From positions 5,549,501 through 5,613,500 of the forward strand of contig BSYQ01000005.1 of NCBI GenBank assembly GCA_030272585.1: a stretch of 64,000 nt of DNA, given 5' to 3'. This DNA is from Bryopsis sp. KO-2023 (Eukaryota > Chlorophyta > Ulvophyceae > Bryopsidales > Bryopsidaceae). Under the pieces are notes generated by a model, which worked only from the letters and a program-made list of their open reading frames with translations, made no database searches and was not told where the DNA came from. Positions 1-11,327 of the stretch are shown here, piece by piece (positions within the stretch are counted from its first letter, which is position 1; each line of letters opens with the position of its first letter). The position numbers and the translations under genes were made by a program.

Positions 1-62
1 CTGATCAGTTTGAGAAAGGCCAGTTGCTGGTCCTTTTACTGTGACTTTCACCCCCTTGGTGG
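1..62 (-). CDS. Possible exon of a minus-strand gene running off the window
   Basis: On the minus strand a pyrimidine-poor but plausible acceptor (ends ..ACATACAG) is followed by 62 nt with only one open frame. That frame reads through to the window edge as a short beta-strand-like peptide (TKGVKVTVKGPATGLSQTDQ). The other two frames contain stops. The base composition is balanced, unlike the low-complexity DNA beside it. I do not recognise the protein. It lies downstream of the patellin gene and could be an exon of another minus-strand gene beyond position 1. This is inference from one splice site and one open frame. Confidence 0.3.
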
Positions 63-3000
63 CTGTATGTATTTTCAATCTTGTGTATATCCCGATAGCA
101 ACACCAAAAAGGAAATCTATGTTGCTACCATTGTTTCTCAGATCATGGGGCAATCTCATAACAAATTATCAGACTTTCATACCTTTAATCTGTATTCCCC
201 TATTTCCCCCCCCAAAAAAAGTGCGATTTCCTGCTTGGTAGGATATTGTTGTTGAATGGGTTGATGAACCACTGCCAAAAAACAGAGTTCGCTGTTGTGA
301 ATGCAGAAATTCATTTCCATCTCGTTCATAGCAAATCCTCCGCCCCGGGCAATGGAATTACATGATCAAAAAACGAAAACAAACATGCACAAACTAAGGC
401 CGATTGTATTTTCCGATTGTACTATGCTTGACGATTGCAAACTCGACCTGCTCAGCCCCAAAACTATGGATAAATAAACACCCGCCCAGCAATAACTTTC
501 GATTTCTCCGTTGTAACAGGAATTGGACTTGGAAAAGGTACTTTATAGCAATGCACATACTCAAAACTCAAAACCCCTCCTCATCATGATGGGAATACAA
601 ACTTTTTTTTTTTTTTTTCCCCTTTTTTTTTACCTTCTTTTTCAACAGGGCCAGATGATCGAGAAAAAAATTTAGAACCTTTGCGCCTATTCTGAGACTA
701 TCTGAAACCCCTCCACCCCCCCCCCCCAAAAAAAAAAAAAAAAGAAAAAGTAAAAAAGAAAAGAAAAAAGAGAAGAAAAAAACAACCCTTCCCCTCCACT
801 TTTTTTTTCAATCAAAAGATTCGAAACCAAAAAAATTCTTTCCCTACGCATTGACAGTTCACTCAGATATTTCTTCTCACTTTTCTTTTCCCATTTCCAT
901 TCTTTTTTCCTAAGAGTGTTTGTTTTCCACCCGCTGCTTTTTGCGAATTTTTTCCCCCCCCCTCCCTCCCTCCCCACCGACCAGCAAAAATGTACTTGGA
1001 TCAAAACAAAAAAGTGGAATCACGAAAAAAAACCAGACAAAAACAGAAAAAAAAAGTTTCTTCTTTTTTTTTCTGGAAGGTTGATTCGACATACCAATCG
1101 AACGCAGGAAAAAAAACATGAAAAAAAAAACCATTTAAAAGCTACTTTTCTTGGATGCTTCCTTTCCTTCTGTTCACAAAACCCCCGAAAAAAAACCCTC
1201 AAAAAACACACACATACACACACACAACAAAAAGAAACTATCTGTTCAAAAATTCAAAATCCAAATTACCCCCGCTAGAAATGATCACCCCTCATTTCTT
1301 TTTCCCTTGAATCACCAAAAGAAATCGCTCCATGATGGTCCAAATTCTTTTTTTGATTTCTCTGGTAACATACTAAAAAAAAGTTGCACGAAACAAAAAA
1401 ACCAAAAACTGAAGTACAAAAGCCTGTCTATTTTTCGCCCCTCAACTATCCTGATCTGAAATCAAATGAAGCGATTTTAATTTTTTTTTCTGCCTGTTTT
1501 TTTTTTAGGCAACAAACGAAGCCAATACAAACAGGTGGACCCAGAGCAGAACTCCGGGAAAACATCCAACATCTTTTTGTATTTTTTTCTGAAATTTGAA
1601 GTATTTTTTCTTCTCACACACACACACACACACACACATAGTAAAAGACCTGTCCATCCCTATCTCCCCCCCCCCCCCCCCCCCCCCACAAAAAAAAAAA
1701 AAGAAAACAAAAAGGATGACTAAAGATCTAACTGATTTAAATTTGAAAAGGCGAATACACATATTCAATTTCTTACTGTTTCTGTACCTTTTCTCGGCTC
1801 GATTCTGTGAATACATATCCCTAAAGAATTAACCAAATTCCTAGACTGTGCTCGACTTCCTTACAACTTCCCCTCACAATTTCCTTACAATATGCTTAAA
1901 AATAATAGATAAAAAAAAAAGAGATAAAAAAAAAGAAAAAATCAATCCAAAAAGAAAAAAAAAACACGATACGATATGATGAAATTACAAAGCCCCCAAA
2001 AAAGAACCGAAAAAATCGTCCAAATAATAGGGAACAAAAATAAACATCTTCAATCGTTGATTTTTTCTTTCCTTTCAGTTTTTTGTTTCAAACCCCCATC
2101 TTGATTTTTTTTTCCTTTTTTTTAATTTTATTCATACGATTGCTTGAGCTCAATGACAGACTGGAGGTCAAACTAACCACCCCCTCCCAACCCTCCCTTG
2201 AAAATCCCGCCTTCTTTTTCATGCTAGTTGTGTCCTTGCAGAAATTCATTTTTCAAAAAATGAACACTGTATTTTCCCTGAAAACCACGACCGTCATCAA
2301 AAGAACTTTTTCCCAAAAGAAAAAAAGAAAAAAAACCCCACCAAACAGAAAGAAAGAAAAAATCACTCCTTTTCTCCCCCCACAAAATAGAGGGAAAATT
2401 TAATTGATCCGACAAGAAAACTGCCTGCTTTGACCGGAGAAAAAAAAAAACAACACCCCAACAACCCCACACGTCTCTAGGAATACCACACTGATGAATT
2501 CAGCATTTCCCAGTCCCTTCTTGCTTTCCTTTTTCCTTTTTCCTCTTTTTTTGATTTTTTATAAGCCGGATGTAACACACAATGGACCCTGAAATTCTCT
2601 GCTCCAGAAAACACCCCTCACACATTTTGTGCTGATCCAATGTTTCAGAATGTGTGAGAAAGCGAAACTTCAGACTTTCTTTCCATTGTGTTTTTCCTCC
2701 TTTTTCTTGCGCCTTATTTTCATCCACCTGCCACAAGTTTTTTTTGTTTTTAAACCCTCTGTCTTCTGCCATCGATTTGTATCGATACTTTTCTCGTCAT
2801 AGTCTTTTTTTGCTTTATGAAAAGAGAAAGAAAATAGAACAAGAAAATTAAAATAAGTATCCATGCGTACTTAAAATAACCCCATTCACTGTTAAGCATT
2901 TGAAATCCTCCCAGGTCAGTCGTTCAAACCACACTAATTGTGATTTTTTTTTTGAGAATTCCCCCCCCAAGATCTTTTGGGTCTTTTTTTTTCCCTACTG

Positions 3001-5034
3001 GTTTTCCTCTTCCGTTCATAAATATATCCAACCAAATAAAATATGTACTGACTGTACATTTTTTTTTCGCATTATTTCCGTCTCTTTTTTTCCACAATAA
3101 TATATAATACATATATTCATGCATTTCTGTGTAGAACATGCCTTCGTATAAATATATGCACATATATATATATAGCTTTTTGTTTTTTCTTTATCTTCCT
3201 TTTCTTGTATTTCTTCATTCTTTCCCTTTCTCAAATTTGATTCTCTCTCTCATTCTTTCCCCTTTTTTTTTCAAATTTGATTTTTTTTTCCCTCTCTCTC
3301 TCTCTTCCTTTTTTTCTCCTTTCAGACGTTCTCTCTCAAATTCTCAATTTTTTTTTTTAAATCTCTCTCCCCAAAAGAACACTTGATTTGATGGAGGAAA
3401 ATCCAACTGTTTTCCTTCACCCATCATTTCCAACTTCACTCTGTGTTTTTCTAACACAATATATATACATCCCTCCAGTCAGCCCCCCCACCTCTTCTTT
3501 TTCCACACCTTAAAGTGGGGTTCTGTCAATATAGAAATATATATATATATATAAGGATACATATAACTGAAACTCTTCCTGTTGGGCTTTTTCTTTCCTT
3601 TTTCTTTGTTTAAATCTCCTCCCCACTCTTAAAAAAGAAAAACAAAACAACACCCCCCACATACAGAATTTTCCCGACCAAATATAGCTAAAAGTTTTCT
3701 TTTCCCCATCCTCGAATATTTCTCTTCCTTGTTTTTTTTTTTCTTTTTTCACTCCACAGCAAACCCCAATTACTCTTCCCTAGCGGCAAACAGCAGAACA
3801 ATGAGAAATCAAAAAAAAAAAAGATAAAAAGACAAAGATAAAACAATCTCACTCTTTTTTTTCCCCTATTTCACAAAATTCTGACTCCCCTTGCCTTCCA
3901 TACAATTCTCACACTCCATCCCTTCCCCCAAGCAAAAAGAAAAAAAAAATCCCCTCCAATAAAAAACCTAACCGAAAAATCCACAATTCATCGAAATAAC
4001 AACAACAAAGCCTTTTAAAAAACGGTACATCATTTCAATAATTGGGAAAATGACTCCATGAAACACCAAACCTTTCCCACAATATATATATATATATATA
4101 TATATCTTCCCTGATTTCCTTCTTTACCCTCTTCCTCTCTCCCTCTCTTCTTTTTTCAATAGAGTCGTTTTCCTTTCCAACCATCTTTTTTCCCCCAAAC
4201 CTGTCATTTTGTTCCTTCTCAGTCAACCCTCAAAGTCCAATTTTCTTCGAAATTTGTCTTTTTTTTTGGTTTCCATACCAATTTTTTCAATGCAGTCACA
4301 TTGACATACCTGTGCTACAGCAAACACAGCAACTAACTTTTCCTTCTCTTTTTTCCCCCTCCCCTTGACCTTTTTTCCCAAAACAAGAGGAAAAACTACA
4401 AAACAAAAAGAACAGGAAAAGAACCAAGAAAAATAGAACACAGCTTGTCTTGTTGTGGCATTGACCACACCTTACAATTGATTTGAAATGCTTCCGATCA
4501 GTTCTGCCTATTTTCTCCTTTTTTTTTTTCCTCTCCCATTTCTCAGTTCTCAGTGAAACCGGCAAATTGGACAAACACCACCACCGAGAGGAAAACCTTT
4601 CCAACGATCGGTGCGCCTTTTTCCACCCATCCATGACTAATCCTGAGAAAAGGAAAATATACCCTTTCTATCTTCTCCGGTGCTTTTTTGCTTTTTACCC
4701 CAGCCCTTCTCTCCCTCGCTTTTTCCTTTTTCTTCTCTTTTTTTTTCCCCGAGGATTTCTCCCCTTCCCCCAAAAAAAAACAAACGACCCCAACACCCGG
4801 CTTTCTTTCTCTCCCTACCACACAAATACGCATTTCCCTTTTTTTCCTCATTTTGTTGAGAAAAAAGAGAAACATTTCAATGGAAAGCCTGGATCGATCC
4901 CGAACCCGCTCCTCCCCCTTAAAATTAAAAAAAAAACAAGAAAAAAAACCCAGCAACATATGTATTTTCACTTGCACACCCATGCATATGTGTGTGTGTG
5001 AGAGAGCACATGTTTCTGTATGCATGTGTGTGGG
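63..5034. repeat. Low-complexity, homopolymer-rich intergenic tract
   Basis: About 5 kb made mainly of T, C and A runs: long poly-C followed by poly-A (about 717-742 and 1666-1700), AC dinucleotide repeats (about 1206-1227 and 1614-1638) and TA repeats (about 3163-3175, 3536-3553 and 4082-4105). Many small open frames exist in all frames, but all are low-complexity Lys, Phe and Ser strings without family resemblance. I see no gene here. It could be intergenic spacer or a very long intron. Confidence 0.75.
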
Positions 5035-7417
5035 TCAGCAATCAAACAATCCCGTTCGAATCCATACAACCTTATCAGTCAAAAGAGAATAAGAATTGTC
5101 AATCGTCAAAACTACATTTCCATTCCCAGCAGCCTTGTACTTTTCCCCGCCACATTCCCTTCGATTGCAAACCCGCTTGCCTCCACTCTCCGGCCCAACC
5201 GTGAACCTCACATCGAGGAACTCCGTCACGAATTCCCAGCGCAGCTCCTGACTTGCATCCATGTTGAAAGTGAGGTTGATTTTCCTTCTCGCCCCCACGG
5301 AGAAGCTCTGCACGCCCCCCCACCCGTCTTTCGAACTGATAAAACCGCCGTAGGAACCGGGCAATTCTTCCGGAGCGATCTTTTCCAGAAGGGCGCCTCG
5401 AATGCCGGTCTGGCCGCACAGACGGAATTTCGAAACGGTCTTGGGATGGAGGAACATGCTAAAAAAGTTGAACAGAACTTCGACGACCTGCATTTTTTGG
5501 GGGGAAGTGGGCAAGACCAGACCAGCATCGTTAAATGGTCCGAAAAAAGAAAAAAAAAGCACAAGAAAAACAGGTTGGGGGGGGGAGAAATCAGCAGTGA
5601 CCCAAGTCTGGGAACAGGTACTACTACACGTAATATACCAATATACAATAATTACAGGGTTTTTTTTAAATTATTACAGTTTTAAGATGTGGTATTTTCT
5701 TCCCCTTTTTTCCGACAAGAATGCTTAATCCAAACGGTTACCACGATTACTTCTACTCTTTCCCCGCTCTGGCCCCCCCCCAAAAAAAATAAAAATAAAA
5801 ATAAAAATAATAGTAGTAGCCGTAATAATGTTCCGTAAACTAGAAAATCACTGCGTGATCAATGCCGAACTTCACAGCATAATTAAAAGAAACGAAGACT
5901 CCGATGAACTCACCCGTGGCACATTGATAAAAAATTTGACCGAGAGCATTTCTGGATAATAATCCCCGAAAACCCTGATTATCCTCCGCGTGGCACTCTG
6001 GAATTCCTTGTCCATTCGAAGCAATTTCACCCCCGAGTAATCGTGCACGTGAACGATATCTTCCACCCCTGCTTCGAAATCCAGCATGTTTGAGATGGTT
6101 TCCTCCATAAATTTGACGCGCCATCGAATGAATTTTTCGACGCTTTTCTCGTCGCCCAGCAGCGTGGAGGGGTCCAATTTGGAGTAAATGTTGTACTGGA
6201 CAGGGCGCCCCTCGCGGTCCCGTCCGTGATTATAACTAAGCGTCTCCAGCTCTTTCGAGAACTTTTCCTGGCCCAGTTGATCCACGTTGAACGATTTTCG
6301 CCACTACAGGCACAAAGGGTGCAAGGTTGGGATGCAGTTTTTGGGAAAGAGAAAAAAAAAAATATCGTTTTGATTTTTTTGGGGTCAGAAAATGGAATTG
6401 GACAGGGGAGGGAAAAGAAAAAGAAAACATACGATCCGCTTTTGAGCGACCTATGGTTTGATGATCACCCCCACAGCAAAAGATATTTTCTGTTTTTGTC
6501 TTGCATGGTCACCGCCACAACGACAGTTTTTTTTCTTCTGTTTTTTTGAAATCGTTCTAAAACCAATGGAGCCGAAATTGTAGAATGAACTGAAGGGGTA
6601 CAGGTGCCACAAAAACAGAATTTTTGCAACCATGTTTTTTTTCAAGTGGTCAACAACGGTTGGGTTTATGTAGAAAGGAGAAAAAGGAATCAATGGTAAG
6701 AATCGCCCAAGACTCATACCAGCAATATTCCTTCTCTTTTAAAAACAAAACTGTTTCAAGTGTTTTAAAGTGTATAAATCTCTTGAGAACAAGACCATGC
6801 CAAAAAAAACTCAAATTTTAAAGAGGAGGAAGATCAGTAAAATCGGATCCAGGAAATCGATCGCGATGCCATGTTCGCGCACCAACCTGGAGAGTACGCA
6901 TTAATTTAGCAGCAGCTCCGTCGATGGCAAAGTCTCTCGACCGCAGGAATTTCAGCAGCACCACTTTTTGGGACTTCGTCGCCTTTCGGCTGTCCAAGTT
7001 GTCCAACCGCACTCCCCAAATACGAAGCTACAGACCAAACGCAAAAAAAAAACAAGAGAAAGTTTTTCACCCACACCACGCACGCGCGAACATCCCACCT
7101 ACCATCAACCGAACCCCTCCCACATACACACAAAAAACTTTTTCTCCCTCCCGTCGATCAAGAACGTGAATTTCCAGAAATCGGTGAATAAGGCGAGAAG
7201 AGAAGTGGTCAACAGGAATACTAACGAAAACCGAAAACACACACGGTCCATATGCTTAGAAAAAGATACCCCTCTGATTCCTCACGTGCTGTTTCCCCAG
7301 TCCTGACGCAGGGAAATGAAGCTCCATAAGAGCCTTTTGAAAGCCAGCCAGCGCTTCTTCCTGGCATGTCGAGAGATTCCCCAAGAAGCCCGGAGGCACG
7401 GGATTGCCGTTTCCCAT
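5035..7417 (-). CDS. Patellin-like Sec14-GOLD phosphoinositide transfer protein (4 exons, 371 aa)
   Basis: Exons on the minus strand: 7417-7286, 7027-6887, 6303-5914 and 5487-5035. All junctions are GT-AG and phase 0. The protein starts MGNGNPVPPGFLGNLS. It then has a CRAL-TRIO-N helical segment (residues about 10-92, with IWGV and VLLKFLRSRDF), a CRAL-TRIO lipid-binding domain (about 95-240, with GRPVQYNIY, FIRWRVKFMEE and FINVP) and a C-terminal GOLD beta-sandwich (about 255-371, with LTIDNSYS). This order is diagnostic of patellins, which bind phosphoinositides and act in membrane trafficking and cell-plate formation in plants. Plant patellins usually carry a long acidic N-terminal extension; it is missing here, so this is a short form. 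The stop is at 5035-5037. The domain assignment is firm; cellular role is by family. Confidence 0.9.
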
Positions 7418-8222
7418 GATTGTTTATCTCCTGTTTCTCGATGGCGTCGACGCTGGTCGATACGTTGGCGAATGGGGTTCTCTTTTCTCTGCCCCTCTCT
7501 GTCTCACTTCCTCGCGCGTTGGCTCTAAACTTGACTCCCGTCTCAACGGGTGGTTGGAAGAAAATAAGTGTAAGGAAATATAAGGAGGTGCGTGAGGCAC
7601 GATTTCGTTTTTAGTTTTCCTACCCAGCGATGTGCAACTAGGCTCCCATTCAACAGCAGCGATTGTTGTTTTTACAGCACCGACCCGACGACTGATTGAG
7701 CATTCAGCGCCACGGTGTGGAGACCAAAGAGAACACCTTTTCGGAAGTCCCTGGTCGATCCTGAAATGACTCTGCGACCGAAATCAGGCCAACGATGACC
7801 AACGCATCATCAAAACAAAAATAGCCTGACTCGATCAGTTTGACTTCCTCGTTATGGATGACGACTCCCCATGCGTTTTGGGTCGTCCCCATTTCAAGCC
7901 GGTGAATGGCGGCAGGCTACCTTTCCGCAACGCTGGATGTAGCGGAAAGTTTGCACACTTGGGCAGGTTGCCTATGGAGTGAGCGAGTCCCCCTGCCAGG
8001 ATAGACTCGTTGCACAAGCGCTCCGTCGCAAATAAAACTATGCATGTCGGTATCCTAATGAGTCACCGAGAAAAGTGCATCTCGCCAATGTGCTGGAGTG
8101 TGGCGAGAAGTCTGGGAAAAACTAACACAGGCGACGAGTGGGTTCATTCCACTCGGAAGGTCGCTATGAAAACATGGAACGAGACTGCGGAACGTGTCCC
8201 GTAAAGAACAGGAGCACGTGGT
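7418..8222. other. Upstream region of patellin; no convincing gene
   Basis: About 800 bp of normal-complexity DNA. Minus-strand open frames at 8017-7835 and 7892-7704 look protein-like in composition but overlap in different frames, and no splice pair joins them into a phased chain. I found no domain. The first few hundred bases presumably include the patellin promoter. Confidence 0.5.
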
Positions 8223-8720
8223 TTATTTCGGAGTTCGCTTGAAGACTTTCAGGGACCCAACCCCTTCACTGAAAGTTGCATAGCCAGAATCGATTGAAAT
8301 GCGGCTGACTCCGCCGCCACAGCCGTTGGGCAAGGGACTCGCTTTGTCGTGGACACAAACCCTCCCGCAGAATATATCCTGTTTCGTTGTCTCGAATCCA
8401 CGCGACAATATGAACTCACTCAAACGAATCGCCTCTTCCTGCACTGTTGGAAGCAAGCAAACCACACCCACTCGCCACCTCCCAACAACCGCAACTCATC
8501 TGTTGTGTTAGGTCATAGATCCAAGAGCATTATCCGAGGTACACAGCATTGTTTTTACAACCTTGCCGTCGCTTCTGTGTCGAATTCGCAGCGAGGTTCC
8601 GATGGAACTGTATTGCTGCTGTACATTCTTCTCTACTGATTTCAGCTGTTGGGGCTCCTTGTTGCACAGTTGACCAGAAGAGCCACCAACAAACGGGGCG
8701 GAAGCAGTCAAGGTGACCAT
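8223..8720 (-). CDS. Hypothetical two-exon protein, unrecognised (124 aa)
   Basis: A start ATG at 8720 opens an exon to 8562 (53 codons, donor AAG|GTTGTA). A phase-0 acceptor (..GTGCAG) begins a second exon at 8438 that runs to a TAA at 8223. The joined product has no low-complexity bias. It includes a Gly/Ser-rich start and a Cys-containing second half (IFCGRVCVHDK). I recognise no family. The support is only an ATG, one phased GT-AG intron and reasonable composition, so it could be spurious. Confidence 0.3.
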
Positions 8721-9035
8721 CGCGCACCCAGAATTGTTTAATCTAGATTTTGACTGCAACCAAGCGCGATCGGACGGAACCGTTGCCATGCACGCGTTCA
8801 GCCCGGCAAATTCCGCTACCCCTGACTGAACTGTCGCAACTCCCTTCCCCCTCCTTGTTGCTTTTTCATTCTTTTGGATTTTCCGATGCGATGGCGACGC
8901 AGCCTCCCTGCAGAAAAAAATGTGAAAAAAAAACAGAGTCATTCTTGACATGACTTGTGCTGAGGGTGGCTGTCTTGTTTCAAAGGGAAAATCAAAAACA
9001 CACCTCAATTCATCCAGCTCTCAAAACTCCCAGCC
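8721..9035. other. Intergenic region upstream of the Cys-repeat gene
   Basis: About 315 bp between a doubtful minus-strand gene and the plus-strand Cys-repeat gene. It presumably holds the promoter and 5' UTR of the latter (CTCAATTCATCCAGCTC.. just before the ATG). No clear motif was seen. Confidence 0.4.
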
Positions 9036-10244
9036 ATGAAGTCTGCAGTCTTTCTGGCAGTTTTGCTGTTTGCTAGTGCAAGCATTGCGCATGGCAGCAG
9101 ATGCCGTTTCGTGAACGGAAAGTGGTGGGGCATTGGTTGCAATCCTGGTCCCAAGCCAGAGTGCGGCTGCAAGGATTGCCTTGGCGGTGGTTTCCCCCGC
9201 TGCAGGGATTTCTGCATCAGAGCCTTCTGCCCAGCGGAGCCACAGTGCGGCTGCAAGGATTGTTTCAATCCGGGACCTTCCCCCAGATGCAAAGATTTCT
9301 GTAGCAGGGTTCGGTGCGCAGCTCCAGAGTGTGGCTGCAAGGATTGCAATGGAGATGGTTTCGACCGGTGCAGGGATTTCTGTATCAGGGCCTTGTGCCC
9401 AGCAGAGCCACAGTGCGGTTGCAATGACTGCCGCAATTTGGGAACCGACTCTCGATGCAGGGATTTCTGTATCAGAGCCTCATGCCCAGCAGACCCCGTT
9501 TGTGACAGGTCTAAATGCTGCTCTCCTGACACACCCCAAGCCTGCAGGTATTGTGTGTTCACAAACCTCGTTTCTATGATTTTTGTGTTCCATGGACATT
9601 GTGATATCCTTGTGGGTGTGCTTTTGGTGGTGGTGGTGGTGGTGGTGTTTTTACAAGTTGAGATTTGCTGTTTCAGGGACAGTGTTTGTGCGACGGTGAG
9701 GTGCCCCAATCCCAATCCTACCCCTCCTCCTCCATGCGACTGTTGCAATGATGGACCAAAGTGAGTGCCAGCAATTGTATCTACCGCTGTCCCCCCCCCC
9801 TTTATTGTAAAACACAAACCTTTGATTTTTCATTTGATTTAGGTGGGTGATTTTTCTTATGCGTTCTTATTATTTGACAGAATGGTATTCAAAAAATGAC
9901 AGGGTTTGCCGTTTTTCACCCGTTTTCGATCGTTTTCTTCCCTTCATTTTCCCAGTCTGACTTTTTCTTTTTCCATTTCCAGGACCGTAGCCTGTGCCGA
10001 TCTTTGTGCAAGGTCTGACTTCTTGTGCCCAGCCCCGTCAAAATGCGAGTGCTGTACGTCCTCTGCACAGCTGGGCGACTGTGAGCTTTTCTGCTCTCAA
10101 AACCCTTGCAAAGACACTTCCAACTGCAACTGCTGCCAAGGGATCCCTCCTTTCCCTGGTTGCGAAGCGAAGTGTGCTCAGGTTGCAAAAGACAAGCCAT
10201 TCTGCAACTTGGTCCCTCAGCGTCCCCCAGGCGGGCTTCCCTGA
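9036..10244 (+). CDS. Secreted protein of eight tandem six-Cys modules (3 exons, 285 aa)
   Basis: Exons 9036-9547, 9677-9760 and 9983-10244, with GT-AG introns in consistent phase. Residues 1-20 form a clear signal peptide (MKSAVFLAVLLFASASIAHG). The rest is Cys-rich. Four near-identical modules of about 28 residues follow C-x-C-x2-C-x7/8-C-x3-C-x4-C (first at residues 43-65, with CGCKDC and RCRDFC). Four diverged modules follow, with CDCC, CECC and CNCC cores, in exons 2-3. A C-terminal QRPPGGLP tail ends the protein. The layout resembles small disulphide-rich inhibitors or defence proteins, but spacing does not match Bowman-Birk, antistasin or defensin patterns I know. Function is unknown; extracellular or vacuolar location is inferred from the signal peptide. 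The downstream region has AATAAA near 10515. Confidence 0.85.
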
Positions 10245-11158
10245 ATGCAAGCAGGGGGAAAAAGAATAATGAAAAAAAGCAGAAAATAGTGTTGGAGTTT
10301 ATCGTGTTTCAATCGGGTACTGAACAGGAGCAAAAAAAAGAAAAGAGAAGAAAATAACTCAGCACAGTGAGGCTGGAGTTTCTCCAACTTCTGCAGCACA
10401 CCATTTTTGGTTTTTTTTTGGTTGATGGCGCATAGGCTTTCTCTTTTTTTTGTCGTGGTGTTTGTTGGAGGCGATATAATAGAATTTCAGGAGGGTTAGG
10501 GAGAAATGGTGCGCAATAAATCGAGATTAGGAATAAAAATATTGCATTTCGTTGTTTTGTGAAGTATCTTTATTTTTGGGCTTTCGAATAAAACGTGCGC
10601 CACCACATTGCTTTCGGACAGCTTGCTTGCTGTTTCCTGTGAGCGTCTTGTAAAGAAATTACATTGTGGCTTTATCGCTTTTGCCGCTTGTTGCTAGTCA
10701 CAGAACCGCAACAAGAATTTTACGCTGTTCTTGAAAAAGAAGAGCTCTCATTCGAAACTTGCATGAAAACCAAATCCATACAACCCTCATCCACAGAAAA
10801 CAAACACCCCACAGAAGCCACCAAGATTCACCAAACACACTGTTGCATTAAAATCAGTTAGGAAATGCATGGTGAACAATGAACGTTGCACAGTTGGGCA
10901 AGTGCAACACACAATTGCCTAAGAACAACTCCCCCTGTAACATTGGTGCGTCGCTTTTTGCTGAATGGGCCCACCAGATGGCCCATTGTGGGCCCCAAGA
11001 AAATTCGAATGGCAAATTTTTTGGGAAAAAAGGGCCACAAAAGGGCCACAAAGAGACAAAAGTTTCAAATTCAGGGCCACTTGTGGGCCGTCCCACCACC
11101 CTTCAACACACACTTGTATTTTAAAGATCCCCCACCAAAATTATCATTTCCTTGTTTT
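10245..11158. other. 3' UTR and intergenic DNA with hairpin-forming repeats
   Basis: Contains candidate poly(A) signals (AATAAA near 10515 and 10532). Further right is a short region rich in self-complementary pieces (GGGCCCAC..GTGGGCCC around 10967-11017, TTGCAC..GTGCAA around 10883-10906) and a direct repeat of GGGCCACAAA near 11033. No supported gene was seen. It may be a degraded miniature element. Confidence 0.45.
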
Positions 11159-11217
11159 CACGTGGGCTGCGCACGTGACTCACGTGACCGAATGTGAGTC
11201 ACAGTGGCGGACCACGT
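11159..11217 (+). promoter_or_regulatory. G-box (CACGTG) cluster upstream of the B3 gene
   Basis: Three perfect CACGTG palindromes lie at 11159-11164, 11172-11177 and 11181-11186, with a fourth ACGT core at 11213-11217. They sit 110-170 bp before the B3 gene start codon. CACGTG is the plant G-box/ABRE core bound by bZIP and bHLH factors. The clustering is visible in the sequence; regulation by these factors is inferred. Confidence 0.6.
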
Positions 11218-11327
11218 AAGTGTGCCTTGGTGCCAGTAACTCGACGTTTTCTCAAAGACGTTTATACACGAGGCTCTCGCACGTGCTCCTTTCGCCATCT
11301 TCTGTTGCCCCTGCCAGCCAAAAAAAA

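Noticed and set aside
9005-9817. 270-codon open frame on the minus strand opposite the Cys-repeat gene
   Set aside because: It mirrors the repeat structure of the plus-strand gene, has no signal or domain, and the plus strand has a signal peptide, phased introns and patterned cysteines.
10880-11120. Miniature inverted-repeat transposon
   Set aside because: Several small hairpins are visible, but no matching terminal repeats or target duplication could be defined.
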